Made by a program: the position numbers and the translations under genes. A stretch of 13,669 nt of DNA from Zoogloeaceae bacterium (GTDB taxonomy: Bacteria; Pseudomonadota; Gammaproteobacteria; Burkholderiales; Rhodocyclaceae). This document shows, piece by piece, positions 1 through 7,270 of the stretch; the stretch's first letter is position 1; the number at the start of each line of letters is the position of its first letter. Under the pieces are notes generated by a model. The model saw nothing but the letters and a program-made list of their open reading frames with translations. It was not told where the DNA came from and searched no databases. The stretch covers positions 1 through 13,669 of the forward strand of contig JAISLJ010000100.1 of the NCBI GenBank assembly GCA_031290955.1, in the 5' to 3' direction.

Positions 1-1
1 G

Positions 2-345
2 TCGCTCGATGACCTGCTGGCGGTAGTGCGGGAGTTTCTCTGCCCGGAAGTCTCGCGTTCCGGTCTGGATCGCTGCCTGCGTCGGCACGGCGTGGGCAAT
101 CTGCGCGACCTGCTGCCGAAGGAAGCCAAGGCGCCGCGGAAAGCCTTCAAGACATGACAGGATGCGAGAAAACGTGATTATAACGCACACGGTTTTCCCG
201 GCAGACGCTTGTCGGCAATGTCCACACAATTGCGCGGGTTCGGGATGCGACAATCTCTTCATCGCCATTGACCGCCCGCCGCTGGGGCTTCCTGCGCATC
301 CATGACAATCGTGTCGAATGGAATCAGGCGGAACGCGACATTTAC
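2..345 (+). pseudogene. IS481-like transposase remnant, frameshifted and cut by the window edge
   Basis: The first 51 codons (2-154, stop TGA at 155-157) read SLDDLLAVVREFLCPEVSRS and continue GLDRCLRRHGVGNLRDLLPK. From memory this is the conserved segment between the helix-turn-helix region and the DDE core of IS481-family transposases. An intact protein would continue with a YEPGY..D.KYLP segment and then RYLFVAIDRATRW. Here the frame closes instead. A recognisable NLFIAIDR lies at 252-275 in another frame, followed by RRWGFLRIHDN in a third frame from about 277. The second shift fits a 2-nt loss between the Arg and Trp codons. The catalytic core beyond this is missing, because the neighbouring minus-strand VWA gene ends at 342. 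The element is therefore dead and truncated on its 3' side. Positions 158-248 hold nothing I recognise. The family assignment is by remembered motifs. Confidence 0.5.
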
Positions 346-1598
346 GCAGGGATCATCCCTGTCTGTTCCGTGCGGACGAGTTTGATGTCGGCGTTGGCGG
401 CCCAGGCGGCGATGTCCTCGCGGCGCAGGGCGGCGGCCATCAGGTCGGGGAAGAGGTCGGGCGTGCAGGCGAAGGCCGGGATGCCCAGCGCCGCGACCTT
501 GGCGGCCAGGGATGCGTCATGGCCGGGCGCGCCCTGGTCCGTGAGCGCGAGCAGCACGACAACATTGACCCCGGCGCGCACCAGCGCCGCCAGGCGGCGC
601 AGCAAATCTTCCGCGTTGCCGCCTTCGTAGAGGTCGGTAATCAGCACGAAATGCGCCTTTGCGGGGCGCTCGATGCGCTCGGCACAGTAGGCGACAGCCT
701 GGTTGATGTCCGTGCCGCCGCCCAACTGGATGCCAAAGAGAACATCCACCGGATCGGCCAGCGCATCGGTGAGATCGACCACGGCGGTATCGAAACAGAC
801 CAGCCGGGTGCGCACCACCGGCAGGGAAGCCATCACCGCAGCGAAGATGGAAGCATAGATCACCGAGCTTGCCATCGAGCCGGACTGGTCGACGCACAGC
901 ACGATTTCCTCCAGATCCACGAGCCGCTTCTGGCGGCGCAGAAAGCCCACCAGCTTTTCCGCGACGATGGTGCGGTATTCGGGCTGGTAATGGCGCAGGT
1001 TGGCAGTGATGGTGCGCGGCCAGTCAATATCGCGCGGGCGCGGGCGGAAGGTGCGCCGCGCATGGTCGACCGCGCCGCGCAGGGTTTCCGCCGTCTTCTG
1101 CTCCAGGCGCGCCATGAGCTTTTTCACGATCTCGCGGATGACGCTGCGGGCCATCTCCTTGGTCTTGTCCGGCATGACGCCGCGCAGCGCGACAAGATCG
1201 GCGACGAGATTGACATCCTGCTCCACCGAGGCGAGGAATTCCGGCTCCATCAGCATTTGTTTCAGGTCCAGGCGCTCGAAGGCGTCCTTCTGCACGATCT
1301 GCACCACCGCCTGCGGGAAAAAACTGCGCAAATCCCCCAGCCATTGCACGATCGCCTTCGGCTGGGAACGCTCAAGTCCGCCCCGCCGTTTTTTGGGCGT
1401 CCCGTCGCCATAGAGGGCGGTGAGCGTGAGCGACAGGCGGCGATCTTCCAGCGAGAGACATCCCCCTTCCTCGACGCCCACCGCGAGACGCCAGCGCCGC
1501 TCCCGCTCCGCTTCCTGGGCCAGGCGCAGTGGCGCGTCACCGGGGGAGATGGCCTCCGGCGTGCTTTTTCGTGACGATTCATTCATTGTTTCATTCAT
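342..1598 (-). CDS. VWA domain protein with intact MIDAS (YehP/CoxE-like)
   Basis: A 418-aa protein, the last gene of the minus-strand operon. The N-terminal half (about 1-225) is charged and helical. The C-terminal half is a von Willebrand A domain. Its metal-ion-dependent adhesion site is complete: DxSxS at D237-S239-S241 (CVDQSGSM), a threonine at T296 (GGGTDI), and an aspartate at D322 (LITDLYEGG). In MoxR-VWA modules such proteins are thought to act as substrate adaptors or metal-dependent partners of the AAA+ ATPase. There is no signal peptide or membrane segment, so it is cytoplasmic. The start at 1598 overlaps the end of the DUF5682 gene by 8 nt (ATGAATGA) and has GAGG 8 nt upstream, which suggests translational coupling. 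A second in-frame ATG lies at 1586. The longer open frame running up to 2579 is an out-of-frame reading of DUF5682. The family is clear; the cellular role is unknown. Confidence 0.93.
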   Translation of the reverse strand: MNETMNESSRKSTPEAISPGDAPLRLAQEAERERRWRLAVGVEEGGCLSLEDRRLSLTLTALYGDGTPKKRRGGLERSQPKAIVQWLGDLRSFFPQAVVQIVQKDAFERLDLKQMLMEPEFLASVEQDVNLVADLVALRGVMPDKTKEMARSVIREIVKKLMARLEQKTAETLRGAVDHARRTFRPRPRDIDWPRTITANLRHYQPEYRTIVAEKLVGFLRRQKRLVDLEEIVLCVDQSGSMASSVIYASIFAAVMASLPVVRTRLVCFDTAVVDLTDALADPVDVLFGIQLGGGTDINQAVAYCAERIERPAKAHFVLITDLYEGGNAEDLLRRLAALVRAGVNVVVLLALTDQGAPGHDASLAAKVAALGIPAFACTPDLFPDLMAAALRREDIAAWAANADIKLVRTEQTGMIPA

Positions 1599-3909
1599 CG
1601 TTTTTCCTCGCGTGTTCCTCCGCAAGAAGCGTGGCGAGCATGGCGAAATGCGCCTGCCAGCCCGCGCCGCCGTCGGGGGCGGGGCGGAGAAGGGAGGAGA
1701 CGGCGGCGCTCTGGCCAAGCGCCGCGGCGAGCAGGCGCTTGCGCTCCGACTGGTCCAGCGCGGAAAACACCCGGCGCAGGAGCGGGAGGCTGGTGATGAA
1801 ATCCGCTTCCTCCAGATGGGTGATCCAGAGATCCACGGCTTGTCGCAAGGCGGCATCGTGAATGAGCAGGGTCGCGGTGGCGTGGAAGAAGCCTTCCAGA
1901 AAACTGGCGGCATCCGCGACCGGGACGCCCGGCGAGAGGCGGCGGCCCATGAGCGTGACCGCCGCTTCCGGCGCAAGACGCCCCGCGCCATACAAGAGGC
2001 GGGCCGCCGTGCCTGCCAGGGAGGGCGTGCCCTGTTCGTCATCCAGCACGGCGGCAAGGCCCTGCATCCACGCCGCCAGGATTTCCTCGCCGGCCTCGAT
2101 GAGGCGAATGCCGGTGTGCGCGGCGTCGATCTGCGCCGCAAGCTGCGCTGCCGCTTCGGCGTCCAGGGAACGGGCGGCGTAGTCGAGCTTGAGCGCCGCC
2201 TCGACAATGAGGCGTTCGAGCAGTGGCGCCAGATGCTGGGCGGCGGCGGTGGCCCGCGCTTCGCCATAGCGAATGATGTCGGCCAGGGGCGGGATGGAGG
2301 CGAGCATTTCCGGGCAATTGTCCGAATGCGCGGCGCGCGCCTCGAAAAGCCGCAGCCCCTCTGCGGCGGCTTCCGGCAGATTGGCGGTGATGGCGGCGCG
2401 GATGCTTTCCGCCATTTGGTCCAGCGTCGTTGCCGCCCGGATTTGTTCGAGCAGGCAACCCGCCGCCGCCTGCGCAATGGTGGGGCCATGCACCAGATGT
2501 TCCACGAGGCGCACCGCGAATTCCGGCTCCCAGGCAAGCTGCCAGCGTTCGCGGAAGGTGCCGCGGCTGCCGCCCGCATCCTGCGCCCTGCCCCAGGGCA
2601 CGCCGAGAAGATCCAGACGGTGGAGCAAGGTGGAGCGGGCCAGGCCGCTTTCGCTGCGCAAGTCCAGGGAAAGTTCCTGCGGCAGGGCTTCCGCTTTCAG
2701 GCGCGTGGCCTTCTGCTGGCGTTGCAGGTCTTCGATCAGGGGGGCGAGCGGCACATCGGGCGGAATCTCGCCCACATCGTTGCCCAGAAGCAGGGTGGCC
2801 TCGATGCGCTCCCACAACAGGGATTCGCCCCCGAACAGGCAGGCGATGGCCGCCTCGCGCAATTCCTCGAAGCCCGCGCGCGGACGTTCCCGAATTGCGG
2901 CCAGCGCCTGCGCCAGCCGTTCCGCCTCGATCAGCGAGGCGGTCGAAACGAGATATCCCTGTTCGCGCAGCACATGCGCAATGCGAACCAGCCACAGGCT
3001 GTTGCCATCCTGCCGCGCGCCAGCGCCGCGCCAGAGGTGGAGGTTCCAGCCGGGGGCGGCGACGCCTGCGCCGTAGCCGTCGCGGGCGAGGCGGGGGCTT
3101 GTCCAGGGCGCCCAGGTCACGGCGCTTTTTTCCCTGGGCAAGCCCTTGAGCCGCGCCTGATCGGCCTTGCGGGTCGCGGCGGAGGCGGCGGCCAGCGCCG
3201 GAACGTGCCAGGCGCCGCAGACCACGGCGAGCGGCCCTTCCTGTTCCTTTCGCGCTGCGGCGATGGCCCGCCGCATGTGCGCCTCGCGCAGCGCCTCGAA
3301 TTCAGGCGTCTCGGCAAGATTTTCACGCAGCGCCGCCATCGCTTCGGCAATGGCCTCGAATACCGGGCCGGGCGCGGGATTGTGCTCGATCAGATCCGAC
3401 CACCAACTCTCGCCATCCTGATAGCCTGCCGCTTCCGCCAGCACGCCGAGCGGATCCAGGTATTCCCGCGGCGGCGCTTCCTCGTGCTGCGCGTGGGGAT
3501 TTTCCGCCTCGTTTTCCGCTGCGCCTTCTGCTCCGTCTTCCGCCTCGCTCTCCTTGCCTGCCGCCGCTTCCGCCTTCTTCTCCGGCTGGCGGGCGGTTGA
3601 AGGCAGGTCGATGAAGGAAACCGGCACGGCATGCGCGACGGCCCACAGGACTGCCTGGTATTCCGGCGAGAATTCCGCGAAGGGCCAGAAGCCCGCCCGC
3701 GCCGGATCGTCCTTCGGGTAGCAGAGCAGGGCGACAGGCGGCTTCATGCCGGGCGCGGCCAGCATGGGCAGGATGGGCGTGGCGTCCGCCGGACCTTCGA
3801 TCAGCACCGCCGCCGGTTGCAGGGCCTCCAGAGCTTGCACGAGGCAAGCGGCGGAGCCGGGACCGTGATGGCGAATCCCGAAGAAATGGACGCCTGCGTC
3901 TGCCCGCAT
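1591..3909 (-). CDS. DUF5682 family protein (YehM-like)
   Basis: A 772-aa protein. It opens with VHFFGIRHHGPGSAACL (residues 7-23) and VLIEGPAD (35-42), the hallmark of DUF5682. A second glycine-histidine motif, CGAWHVPAL, lies at 231-239. This paired arrangement recalls the EreA/ChaN/TraB-like fold, where such histidines sit in a putative active site; that link is inference. Residues about 109-147 form a low-complexity stretch rich in Glu, Ala and Lys, probably a flexible linker. The rest (about 250-772) is mostly helical and rich in Ala and Leu, with no motif I recognise. It lies 4 nt after the AAA+ ATPase gene and overlaps the VWA gene by 8 nt, so all three should be co-translated. The start at 3909 is supported by the position of the N-terminal motif. 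The Shine-Dalgarno is weak (GAGG 12 nt upstream), as expected for coupling. No membrane segment is visible. Enzymatic activity is unproven. Confidence 0.9.
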   Translation of the reverse strand: MRADAGVHFFGIRHHGPGSAACLVQALEALQPAAVLIEGPADATPILPMLAAPGMKPPVALLCYPKDDPARAGFWPFAEFSPEYQAVLWAVAHAVPVSFIDLPSTARQPEKKAEAAAGKESEAEDGAEGAAENEAENPHAQHEEAPPREYLDPLGVLAEAAGYQDGESWWSDLIEHNPAPGPVFEAIAEAMAALRENLAETPEFEALREAHMRRAIAAARKEQEGPLAVVCGAWHVPALAAASAATRKADQARLKGLPREKSAVTWAPWTSPRLARDGYGAGVAAPGWNLHLWRGAGARQDGNSLWLVRIAHVLREQGYLVSTASLIEAERLAQALAAIRERPRAGFEELREAAIACLFGGESLLWERIEATLLLGNDVGEIPPDVPLAPLIEDLQRQQKATRLKAEALPQELSLDLRSESGLARSTLLHRLDLLGVPWGRAQDAGGSRGTFRERWQLAWEPEFAVRLVEHLVHGPTIAQAAAGCLLEQIRAATTLDQMAESIRAAITANLPEAAAEGLRLFEARAAHSDNCPEMLASIPPLADIIRYGEARATAAAQHLAPLLERLIVEAALKLDYAARSLDAEAAAQLAAQIDAAHTGIRLIEAGEEILAAWMQGLAAVLDDEQGTPSLAGTAARLLYGAGRLAPEAAVTLMGRRLSPGVPVADAASFLEGFFHATATLLIHDAALRQAVDLWITHLEEADFITSLPLLRRVFSALDQSERKRLLAAALGQSAAVSSLLRPAPDGGAGWQAHFAMLATLLAEEHARKNDE

Positions 3910-3913
3910 GGTT

Positions 3914-4993
3914 TTACAAAGCCTCGTTGAGCGCGGTGTAGTAGGCGCTGTAGTCGTCGCGCTTCTTGAGCACGGTTTCCAGATATTCCTCCAGCACGGC
4001 CTTGTCCTGCACCGGGTCCTTGACGATGGCCCCGACCATACTGGCGGCCAGTTCCCCGGCGCCAAGGCGGCCCTCGTTGAACCAGGCGGCCTGCGAGAGT
4101 CCGCCAACCAGGGTGGCGATGGCCTCGGCGGTGGAAAGCGTGCTGGAAGGCGTCTTCAGGGTGATCTTCTGGTCGGCGGTGGCCCCGGCGCGCAGTTCGC
4201 GGAAAATGGTGAGCATACGGGTGATTTCCTCGCGCACGTTGCGGGGCACCGGCAAATCGAGGTGCGCCGCCGTCTCGCCCACCCGCTTCACGACAATCTC
4301 GACTTCCTCCGCCATGTCCGTGGGCAGCGGCAGCACCACCACATTGAAGCGGCGCTTCAGGGCGGAGGAGAGTTCATTGACGCCCTTGTCGCGGTTGTTG
4401 GCGGTGGCAATGACGTTGAAGCCGCGCCGGGCAAACACCGCCGTGTTCAGTTCCGGGATGGGCAGCATCTTTTCGGAGAGCACGGTGATGAGGGTATCCT
4501 GCACATCGGAGCCCATGCGCGTGAGTTCTTCCAGACGGCAGAGGCTGCCGCCGCGCATGGCGCGCAGGAGCGGCGTTTCCACCAGCGCCGCCTCGCTGGG
4601 ACCCTGGGCGAGCAGTTGCGCGTAGTTCCAGCCATAGCGGATCTGGTTTTCGTCGGTGCCCGCCGTGCATTGGATGAGCAGCGTGGAATCGCCGGCAATC
4701 GCCGCCGCCAGGTGTTCGGAGACCCAGGATTTCGCCGTGCCCGGCACGCCCAGAAGCAACAGCGCCCGGTCGGTGGCCAGGGTGGCGACAGCGGTTTCCA
4801 TCAGACGGCGGCTGCCCACGTATTTGGGCGAAATCACCGTGCCATCCGCCGCCTTGCCGCCCAAGAGATAGGTGAGCACGGCGCGCGGCGAGAGCTTCCA
4901 GCCCTCCGGCTTCTGCCCTTCATCGCCGCGCGCGAGGGTTTCGAGTTCACTGGCATAGGCCTGTTCGGCAGGCAGGCGGAGAAGCTCGGTCAT
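3914..4993 (-). CDS. MoxR-family AAA+ ATPase, YehL subfamily
   Basis: A 359-aa single-domain AAA+ protein. Walker A is GVPGTAKS (82-89). The Walker B position reads LCRLEELTR, so Glu155-Glu156 stand where DE is usual. Sensor 1 is the IATANNRD segment (Asn199/Asn200), and an arginine finger is likely in ALKRRFN (Arg214/Arg215). MoxR proteins are AAA+ ATPases that work with VWA partners in maturing or remodelling proteins, often metal- or cofactor-containing ones. This neighbourhood (DUF5691, DUF5682, VWA) is the one I associate with the YehL branch. The start at 4993 is secured by AGGAG 9 nt upstream, the best ribosome-binding site in the operon. That suggests the ATPase is made at a high level relative to its partners. 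The gene follows DUF5691 by 22 nt and precedes DUF5682 by 4 nt. The protein is cytoplasmic and its length is normal. The substrate cannot be deduced. Confidence 0.95.
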   Translation of the reverse strand: MTELLRLPAEQAYASELETLARGDEGQKPEGWKLSPRAVLTYLLGGKAADGTVISPKYVGSRRLMETAVATLATDRALLLLGVPGTAKSWVSEHLAAAIAGDSTLLIQCTAGTDENQIRYGWNYAQLLAQGPSEAALVETPLLRAMRGGSLCRLEELTRMGSDVQDTLITVLSEKMLPIPELNTAVFARRGFNVIATANNRDKGVNELSSALKRRFNVVVLPLPTDMAEEVEIVVKRVGETAAHLDLPVPRNVREEITRMLTIFRELRAGATADQKITLKTPSSTLSTAEAIATLVGGLSQAAWFNEGRLGAGELAASMVGAIVKDPVQDKAVLEEYLETVLKKRDDYSAYYTALNEAL

Positions 4994-5015
4994 GGGAAAT
5001 CACTCCTTTTGAAGA

Positions 5016-6542
5016 TCAGTTCTGGGTAGGGGAAAAATCTGGAGAGTCTGGAAAATCGGCGGCAGTGCGGATATCCGCCAGTTCCTGGTTGAGGCGCAGG
5101 AAGGCGAGCGCCGGATGTGCCGAAGGAATTCCGGTGGCGTTGAGGTCCGCGAGCATGGCCCGCGCCGTCTCCTGATTCACTGCGGAGGCGAGGAGGGAAA
5201 GCGAGGCGAGGGCATACTCCGCGTTCTCCCCCAGTGCCTTTTCCTTCAGGCTCTGGTAGGCCGGGGAGGGAAGAATATCCTGTGCCGTGAGGAAATCGCC
5301 GTGCAGGCTTGTGAAGATGCGCAGGCGGGAAGAGAACTCGTTCCATTCCGTCACCAGCAGGATCTTTTGCGCGATGCGTTTCTTGAGACTGGCGTCCAGC
5401 CGGGGCGCGAGCAGGAGCAGGCAGGCAAGGTTGTTTTCGGCCAGAAGGCGGGCGGCGAGCGTCTGCACCCATTCGTCGCTGGCGGTATGGAGCACCATGC
5501 GGGCCAGGCAGTGGTCGGCCTCGCTGCCACCGCCCTGAGCGCCGAATTGCCAGCCGCGCAAAAGGGCGGGCACATCCATCTCCAGCGCGCGGGCCAGGCT
5601 GACGAGCGACACGCTTTCGAACAACTCCTGCCGCCGCGCAAGCTGCGGGGGAGATTTCAGCGGTTTGGGCGTGACGATGGTCTGGCGCTTCAGCAAGCCC
5701 GCCTTGCCTACGATGAGGAAATCGGCCAGTTCGGTAAGCAGGGCTTCCGGATCATTGCCCTGGTCCAGACGGGCGAGGAATTCCGTGGCGAGGCGCTTCA
5801 CCTTGCCGGAACGTTCGTGCGCGGCCAGTTCCTGTAGCCAGGGGATATCGTTTTCGTGGAGCCGGTGCGCGAGGAGTTCGAGAAGGCGGAGGCGTTCTTC
5901 CGCAGTTTCTTCGGCGCAATGGGCGATGAGGAGTTCCCGCGCCCGGTCCGGCTCGCGTTTGCGCAGTTGCCTGAGGCGCAGGCGGCGGGTGGCGGGCAGG
6001 AATTCGCGCCAGTTCTCGTCCGTCAATTCCTCGATGTTTTCCGCCATGTCGCCGCCTGTGGAAAGAGCTTCCCGCCAATCCTGCCAGGGCGCGCAGGTGT
6101 CGGGCAGGGCTTCGTCGGCGAGGGCGCTTGCGGGAAGGGCGAACCAATCCAGCGGATGGGCGCAGAAGCCGCGTTGTTCCAGAAGCCACAGCAGGGCGGC
6201 GGGACGGACATGCTTTTGCGCGGCGCGAAACAGGGGGCGCAGGGCTTCGGGAAGCAATGGACTGCTCGGCGAGGGCAGGGCGGCGATACGGCGGGCGTTT
6301 GGCGGCAGCGCCGGACGAAAGGCCACTTCCAACGCCTGCCCGGCCAGGATCAAGAGACGCCGTTCGCTTTCTTCCGCACTGGGCGCGGCATCAAGAAGAA
6401 CACGCCAAGCTTCCGGCGCGCACGACCGCGCAAAGCCGCCGACGATCCAGCAATCACGCAAGGCCGCCAGCGAGGCGGCATCGGGAAGAAAAGAATCCAT
6501 GCCTTCTTGCAGAAAACCCGCACACCCAAAGGCCCGCATCAT
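5016..6542 (-). CDS. DUF5691-like HEAT-type helical protein, first gene of the MoxR-VWA operon
   Basis: A 508-aa, Leu/Ala/Arg-rich helical protein. Residues about 184-260 (RRLRLRQLRKREPDRARELL, then a run ending KVKRLATEFLARL) have the spacing of HEAT-like repeats. They match my memory of DUF5691, the usual partner encoded just before the YehL-type ATPase. No catalytic motif, signal peptide or membrane helix is apparent, so a scaffold role is plausible. I chose the ATG at 6542 because AGGA lies 7 nt upstream. The ATG at 6500 has only a poorly spaced AAGAAGG, and one at 6665 has no ribosome-binding site. If translation did begin at 6665, the added residues would be encoded by the inverted repeat. 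The N-terminus (about 1-60) is less convincing as family sequence than the rest. The family call is moderate; the existence of the gene is well supported by the tight operon. Confidence 0.78.
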   Translation of the reverse strand: MMRAFGCAGFLQEGMDSFLPDAASLAALRDCWIVGGFARSCAPEAWRVLLDAAPSAEESERRLLILAGQALEVAFRPALPPNARRIAALPSPSSPLLPEALRPLFRAAQKHVRPAALLWLLEQRGFCAHPLDWFALPASALADEALPDTCAPWQDWREALSTGGDMAENIEELTDENWREFLPATRRLRLRQLRKREPDRARELLIAHCAEETAEERLRLLELLAHRLHENDIPWLQELAAHERSGKVKRLATEFLARLDQGNDPEALLTELADFLIVGKAGLLKRQTIVTPKPLKSPPQLARRQELFESVSLVSLARALEMDVPALLRGWQFGAQGGGSEADHCLARMVLHTASDEWVQTLAARLLAENNLACLLLLAPRLDASLKKRIAQKILLVTEWNEFSSRLRIFTSLHGDFLTAQDILPSPAYQSLKEKALGENAEYALASLSLLASAVNQETARAMLADLNATGIPSAHPALAFLRLNQELADIRTAADFPDSPDFSPTQN

Positions 6543-6548
6543 AACACG

Positions 6549-6635
6549 GTCCTGCGGACGGCAATTGCCCTGCGGGCGAAGAATCTTTCCAAACCTTCTG
6601 AGCAGGAAGGGTTTTTCATTGCCGTCCGCCAGGAC
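6549..6635 (-). promoter_or_regulatory. Inverted repeat over the operon's ribosome-binding site (possible leader hairpin)
   Basis: GTCCTGCGGACGGCAAT at 6549-6565 is the reverse complement of ATTGCCGTCCGCCAGGAC at 6618-6635, apart from one missing base. A 52-nt spacer separates the arms and contains smaller hairpin potential: CCCTGCGGG at 6568-6576, and AAACCTTC/GAAGGGTTT around 6591-6614. In mRNA of the minus-strand operon the second arm carries the AGGA used by the start at 6542. If the transcript begins upstream of 6635, a long stem could hide that site. The pairing is visible; regulation is inference. The same core recurs elsewhere in the window, so it may simply be a dispersed repeat. Confidence 0.5.
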
Positions 6636-6712
6636 AAGAAAAGCTTTCAATGACGATGTTTCCATTGGCGCGATTGTGTGCGATCATGGCCTCCCATTTC
6701 AGGAAGCTCATC

Positions 6713-6841
6713 ATGCTGAAGAAATCCCTCCGCTGCGGCCAGCAGGTCGAGGCCAAGGATACCGTCGAGATTCGCGGCGAGCTTGATCGGGATTGGGCGG
6801 TTTCCGTCGAAATTGAGGCGGATTCCCTCACGAAGCTATAA
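6713..6841 (+). CDS. Small hypothetical protein, 42 aa
   Basis: A short frame encoding MLKKSLRCGQQVEAKDTVEI and 22 further residues, ending SLTKL. It is listed for three reasons. AGGAAG lies 6 nt before the ATG. Codons favour G or C at the third position, as in the neighbouring genes. It stands 26 nt before a second small gene with an almost identical translation start (AGGAAGCTCATCATG against AGGAAGATCATCATG). The protein is soluble, charged and acidic toward its C-terminus. I do not recognise a family. It could be a remnant of a larger gene or a genuine small protein. An extended reading from 6650 exists but lacks a ribosome-binding site. Confidence 0.45.
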   Translation: MLKKSLRCGQQVEAKDTVEIRGELDRDWAVSVEIEADSLTKL

Positions 6842-6867
6842 TTTCACGGAATTGTAGGAAGATCATC

Positions 6868-7167
6868 ATGAAGGGAATCCTGCTTTTCATCCGGGCATTG
6901 GTGTTGTTCGCCGCAGGCGTGATGCTTGGCATCCTGAGCACTTTTGGTGGCGTGGCTTTGGGTTGGGATGTGCTGCACGCGCAAAATCCGGAACAGGCGT
7001 TCTGGTACGGCGTTCCGGTTTGTGTCGTTGCCAGTGGCGTGATGGTCTCCCTGTTTTCCTGGCGTCTTTTGTCGAAGCCGGAATTGCAGGGATTGGGCCT
7101 TGCTTTTGTGACCGGTTTCGGAATGCCGGTCATCTGGTTTTGCGCGAAGTTTTTTTCTGATTTTTGA
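6868..7167 (+). CDS. Small integral membrane protein, about three helices, unknown function
   Basis: A 99-aa hydrophobic protein. Predicted membrane spans by inspection are residues about 4-32, 44-66 and 74-96, joined by short polar turns (DVLHAQNPEQ at 34-43 and LLSKPELQ at 67-74). The first span is rich in Gly and Ala and could also be read as an uncleaved signal anchor. The start at 6868 has AGGAAG 6 nt upstream. It is probably co-transcribed with the 42-aa frame before it, 26 nt away. It points the same way as glyA but is separated from it by a 175-nt gap that carries glyA's own promoter. I recognise no family and no charged residue pattern that would indicate a transporter. Confidence 0.72.
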   Translation: MKGILLFIRALVLFAAGVMLGILSTFGGVALGWDVLHAQNPEQAFWYGVPVCVVASGVMVSLFSWRLLSKPELQGLGLAFVTGFGMPVIWFCAKFFSDF

Positions 7168-7270
7168 GGATGAAGAGACAGGGGAATGGCAAATACCGTC
7201 CCATTTATCCCGAACAGGTTTGCAAGGCCATTGGTGATTTTTCCGGTTCTCTGGCTTTCGTCCGCCGATC

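Noticed and set aside
347..361. Palindrome CAGGGATCATCCCTG at the end of the VWA gene as a terminator
   Set aside because: It lies within the last codons, the loop would be tiny and no U-tract follows on the minus strand.
1599..2579. N-terminal extension of the VWA gene's open frame
   Set aside because: It is an Arg/Pro/Ala-rich out-of-frame reading of DUF5682; the real start with a ribosome-binding site is at 1598.
1420..3600. Long plus-strand open frame of 726 codons
   Set aside because: It lies antisense to DUF5682 and VWA; high G+C keeps stop codons rare and it has no recognisable motif.
3910..4107. N-terminal extension of the DUF5682 frame
   Set aside because: It overlaps the end of the AAA+ ATPase gene, and the family motif begins a few residues after the ATG at 3909.
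6591..6615. Hairpin followed by TTTTT as an intrinsic terminator on the plus strand
   Set aside because: The stem is short with a bulge, and no plus-strand gene lies upstream to need it; it is treated as part of the inverted-repeat leader.
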